From Acholoe squamosa (lineage: Eukaryota > Annelida > Polychaeta > Phyllodocida > Polynoidae), in assembly GCA_949317995.1 (NCBI GenBank), contig OX439044.1:14388141-14452140 (forward strand): a stretch of 64,000 bases of DNA, read 5' to 3'. This document shows, one piece after another, positions 61,737 through 64,000 of the stretch. The translations under genes were made by a program, and so were the position numbers. The notes under the pieces are model-generated. The model made no database searches. It was not told the origin of the DNA and saw only the letters and a program-made list of their open reading frames with translations. The stretch's first letter is position 1. Each line of letters starts with the position of its first letter.

Positions 61737-64000
61737 ATGATGGCCAATTCAACAGATAAACCACATGTTTGTCCACACTGTGGTAAAGGATTAAGCAGTA
61801 AAAGTTACCTTAAAATTCACATGATGACCCACAAAGAAGAGAAACTCCATGTGTGTTCACACTGTGGTAAAGGATTTTCTCTCATGTATTACCTCAAACA
61901 ACACATACTGACCCACACAGGAGAAAAGCCGCATGTGTGTTCAGAATGTGGTAAAGGATTCAGTCAACAAGGTAGCCTAATGATACACAAGAGGACCCAT
62001 ACAGGAGAGAAACCCTATGTGTGTTCAGAATGTGGTAAAGGATTCAGTCAGTCAGCTGGCCTAAGGTCGCACATGGTAACTCACAGAGGAGAGAAACCTC
62101 ATATATGTTCACAATGTGGTAAAGGATTCAGTCAGAAGGCTTATCTAAAGGGACACATGAGACTTCACACAGGGGAGAAACCCCATACATGTTCATACTG
62201 TGGTAGAGAGTTCAATCAGCAAAGTAGTCTCACCCAACATATCAGGATCCACACAGGAGAGAAGCCTCATGTGTGTTCACACTGTGGTAAAAGATTCACT
62301 CAGCTTAGCAATTTAAAATCACACATGACAATCCACACGGGAGAGAAACCTCACGAGTGTCCAGACTGTGGTAAAAGATTCAGCCAGATGGGGCATCTAA
62401 AGCAACACAGGATGACCCACTCAGAGGTAAAGCCATTTGTATGCACCAATTGTGGTAAAGGATTTTATGACAAAGCCATTCTGAAGAACCACATGGAAAT
62501 ACACAAAGAGCAAAAACCTTATGTGTGTTCAGACTGTGGTAAAGGATTCTATCGGTTAACTCACCTTACGTCACACAAGAGGACCCACACAGGAGAGAAA
62601 CCCTATGTGTGTTCAGACTGTGGTCAAGGGTTCACAGTGAAGCAGGGCCTCATAGAGCATATCAGAACCCATACAGGAGAAAGACCATACGAGTGTTTGA
62701 AGTGTGGTAAAAGATTTACCGGCTCAGGAAACTTAAGGAAACACATGAAGTCCCACATAGAAGAGAAGCTACATGTGTGTTCAGAATGTGATAAAAGGTT
62801 TACAACTTCCAATCTTCTAAAAATTCATCTACTGATCCATAAGAATGAGCGTCAATTTAGGTGTGGAGAATGTGGAAAATGTTTCAATCGTAAAGGCGCT
62901 CTACAGACACATATCATGAGTATCCACGGGGAGAAAATACATGTGTGTTCAGAATGTGGTAAAGGATTTGCTCTACAAGGCTTCTTAAACAGACACATGA
63001 GAATTCATGCAGAAGAGAAACCATATGTATGTTCAGAATGTGGTGAAGGATTTGCTTTCTCATACACCCTTAAGACACACATGCAGACCCACACGAAACC
63101 ACATGTGTGCCCTGAGTGTGGGAAAGCATTTTCCCACCACGGCAATATGAAAAGACACAAGTTAACCCATACAGGAGACAAGCCGTATGTGTGTTCAGAC
63201 TGTGGAAGAGGACACACTACCTTAGCTAATCTTATAAGGCACATGCTGACTCATAAAGGCGAAAAAGCTAATTCAAATAATGGAAATACTGTCAGTCAAT
63301 ACAACCTAAAAAATCATACAAGACCCGACATACCAAAGAGAAATGAGGGAGGCAAGAAAGAAGTGCAGACCACACCTTATTCTGAAGGCAAACCCAACAT
63401 TGATGTGGGATATGTTAGAGGCAAGGAAAATGTACAGAGTATAGCCTATACTAAAGCAAAATCTGACAATTGCCTGAAGGAAAGAGAGCTGTCTCATGTC
63501 TGTTCATACTGTGGCCAAAGGTTCCATGGTTCATTACATCTCACAAAACATATGAGGACTCACAGTTTAGAGGAACTACAGCAGTGTTCTGTTTCTCTGA
63601 CAAGGTTAGACCAATTAAAATACACTACTGGTGAACTCTCTTTAAATCAGAATGCATCCTACGAATTTGGAAAATGTGCAGAGTCATGCTATGAGTCCTC
63701 TGCAGATAAAGAGTATACTGTGGCACCCCTATCTAAACAGAGTGAGATAGAGAACCATGGTCTTCATCTGATGACTCAGCCACACAGCAAACATTTTTGC
63801 CAGCTATGCATTCAAGGTTTTGTTGAAATATCTGATCTTACTGACCACCTTGAAAAACATACATTATCCATGGCACTATACCCTGTTGAAAGAAGATTCT
63901 ACGAGAATACCAATGTATCTGCATATATAAACTGTGTGAAGTGCATACAGGGTTTTGTATATTTAACAAACCTGGTACACCATGTAGGATATGTGTGTCA
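61737..64000 (+). CDS. C2H2 zinc-finger protein 4 (19 fingers, 3' end cut by window)
   Basis: Tandem ATG ATG at 61737 and 61740; the frame stays open to the window end (754 codons). Eighteen fingers from about residue 10 to 506, mostly with TGEKP linkers and a VCSECGKGF-type consensus, the most uniform of the four arrays. Finger 18 (CGRGHTTLANL) has His in place of the usual Phe. After a spacer comes finger 19 (HVCSYCGQRF, about 63498), followed by LQQCSVSLTR, the inter-finger motif of gene 2. The terminal module reads FCQLCIQGF ... H-x3-H, then NCVKCIQGF ... HHVGYVC, where the window ends. Predicted nuclear DNA-binding protein. Confidence 0.92.
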   Translation, partial: MMANSTDKPHVCPHCGKGLSSKSYLKIHMMTHKEEKLHVCSHCGKGFSLMYYLKQHILTHTGEKPHVCSECGKGFSQQGSLMIHKRTHTGEKPYVCSECGKGFSQSAGLRSHMVTHRGEKPHICSQCGKGFSQKAYLKGHMRLHTGEKPHTCSYCGREFNQQSSLTQHIRIHTGEKPHVCSHCGKRFTQLSNLKSHMTIHTGEKPHECPDCGKRFSQMGHLKQHRMTHSEVKPFVCTNCGKGFYDKAILKNHMEIHKEQKPYVCSDCGKGFYRLTHLTSHKRTHTGEKPYVCSDCGQGFTVKQGLIEHIRTHTGERPYECLKCGKRFTGSGNLRKHMKSHIEEKLHVCSECDKRFTTSNLLKIHLLIHKNERQFRCGECGKCFNRKGALQTHIMSIHGEKIHVCSECGKGFALQGFLNRHMRIHAEEKPYVCSECGEGFAFSYTLKTHMQTHTKPHVCPECGKAFSHHGNMKRHKLTHTGDKPYVCSDCGRGHTTLANLIRHMLTHKGEKANSNNGNTVSQYNLKNHTRPDIPKRNEGGKKEVQTTPYSEGKPNIDVGYVRGKENVQSIAYTKAKSDNCLKERELSHVCSYCGQRFHGSLHLTKHMRTHSLEELQQCSVSLTRLDQLKYTTGELSLNQNASYEFGKCAESCYESSADKEYTVAPLSKQSEIENHGLHLMTQPHSKHFCQLCIQGFVEISDLTDHLEKHTLSMALYPVERRFYENTNVSAYINCVKCIQGFVYLTNLVHHVGYVC

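Overview
This is eukaryotic (metazoan) DNA. It has spliced genes with GT/AG junctions, C2H2 zinc-finger genes whose finger arrays sit in a single 3' exon, and very dense repeats: LTR retrotransposon, hAT transposon, LINE, many fold-back elements and minisatellites. The large C2H2 paralogue cluster and the repeat style suggest a marine invertebrate, possibly a lophochordate such as amphioxus (Branchiostoma). That assignment is inference; no species-diagnostic gene was recognised.

Layout. Four paralogous multi-finger C2H2 genes lie on the + strand: 27435-29399, 41659-44220, 49357-51246 and 61737 to beyond the window end. Three have a clear 3' splice acceptor just upstream of the start codon, so 5' exons must lie further upstream. 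A pair of homologous promoter/5'-exon-like blocks (about 2810-3180 and 36010-36720) are candidates for the first exons of the first two genes. All four genes end in the same unusual two-finger C-terminal module, which I do not recognise as a named domain.

Mobile elements. (i) 4586-8781 is a complete hAT transposon with CAGGG...CCCTG ends, an exact 6-bp target duplication and an intact five-exon transposase on the minus strand. (ii) 11115-20556 is a Ty3/gypsy LTR retrotransposon with two 379-bp LTRs that read as identical. It carries reverse transcriptase/RNase H and integrase, but part of gag and protease is missing. About 3.5 kb of accessory ORFs follow integrase: an RS-rich C2H2 protein, a coiled-coil protein and a small CxxC protein. 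This accessory block is the strongest candidate for an undescribed system. (iii) 54905-56213 is a LINE 3' fragment. (iv) Many short palindromic elements include TA-flanked, TTA-flanked and 6-bp-flanked families, several nested in one another.

Tandem repeats. A 45/51-bp minisatellite dominates 23.4-27.0 kb, a 59-bp one lies at 35.1-35.6 kb and a 38-bp one at 39.8-40.3 kb. Three further dispersed families built of short internal repeats recur across the window.

Reading as a whole: a young tandem zinc-finger cluster whose introns and spacers are being filled by transposons. The zinc-finger proteins probably act as nuclear DNA-binding regulators, and such clusters often co-evolve with transposons. 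No direct link between a given gene and a given element can be shown from sequence alone.
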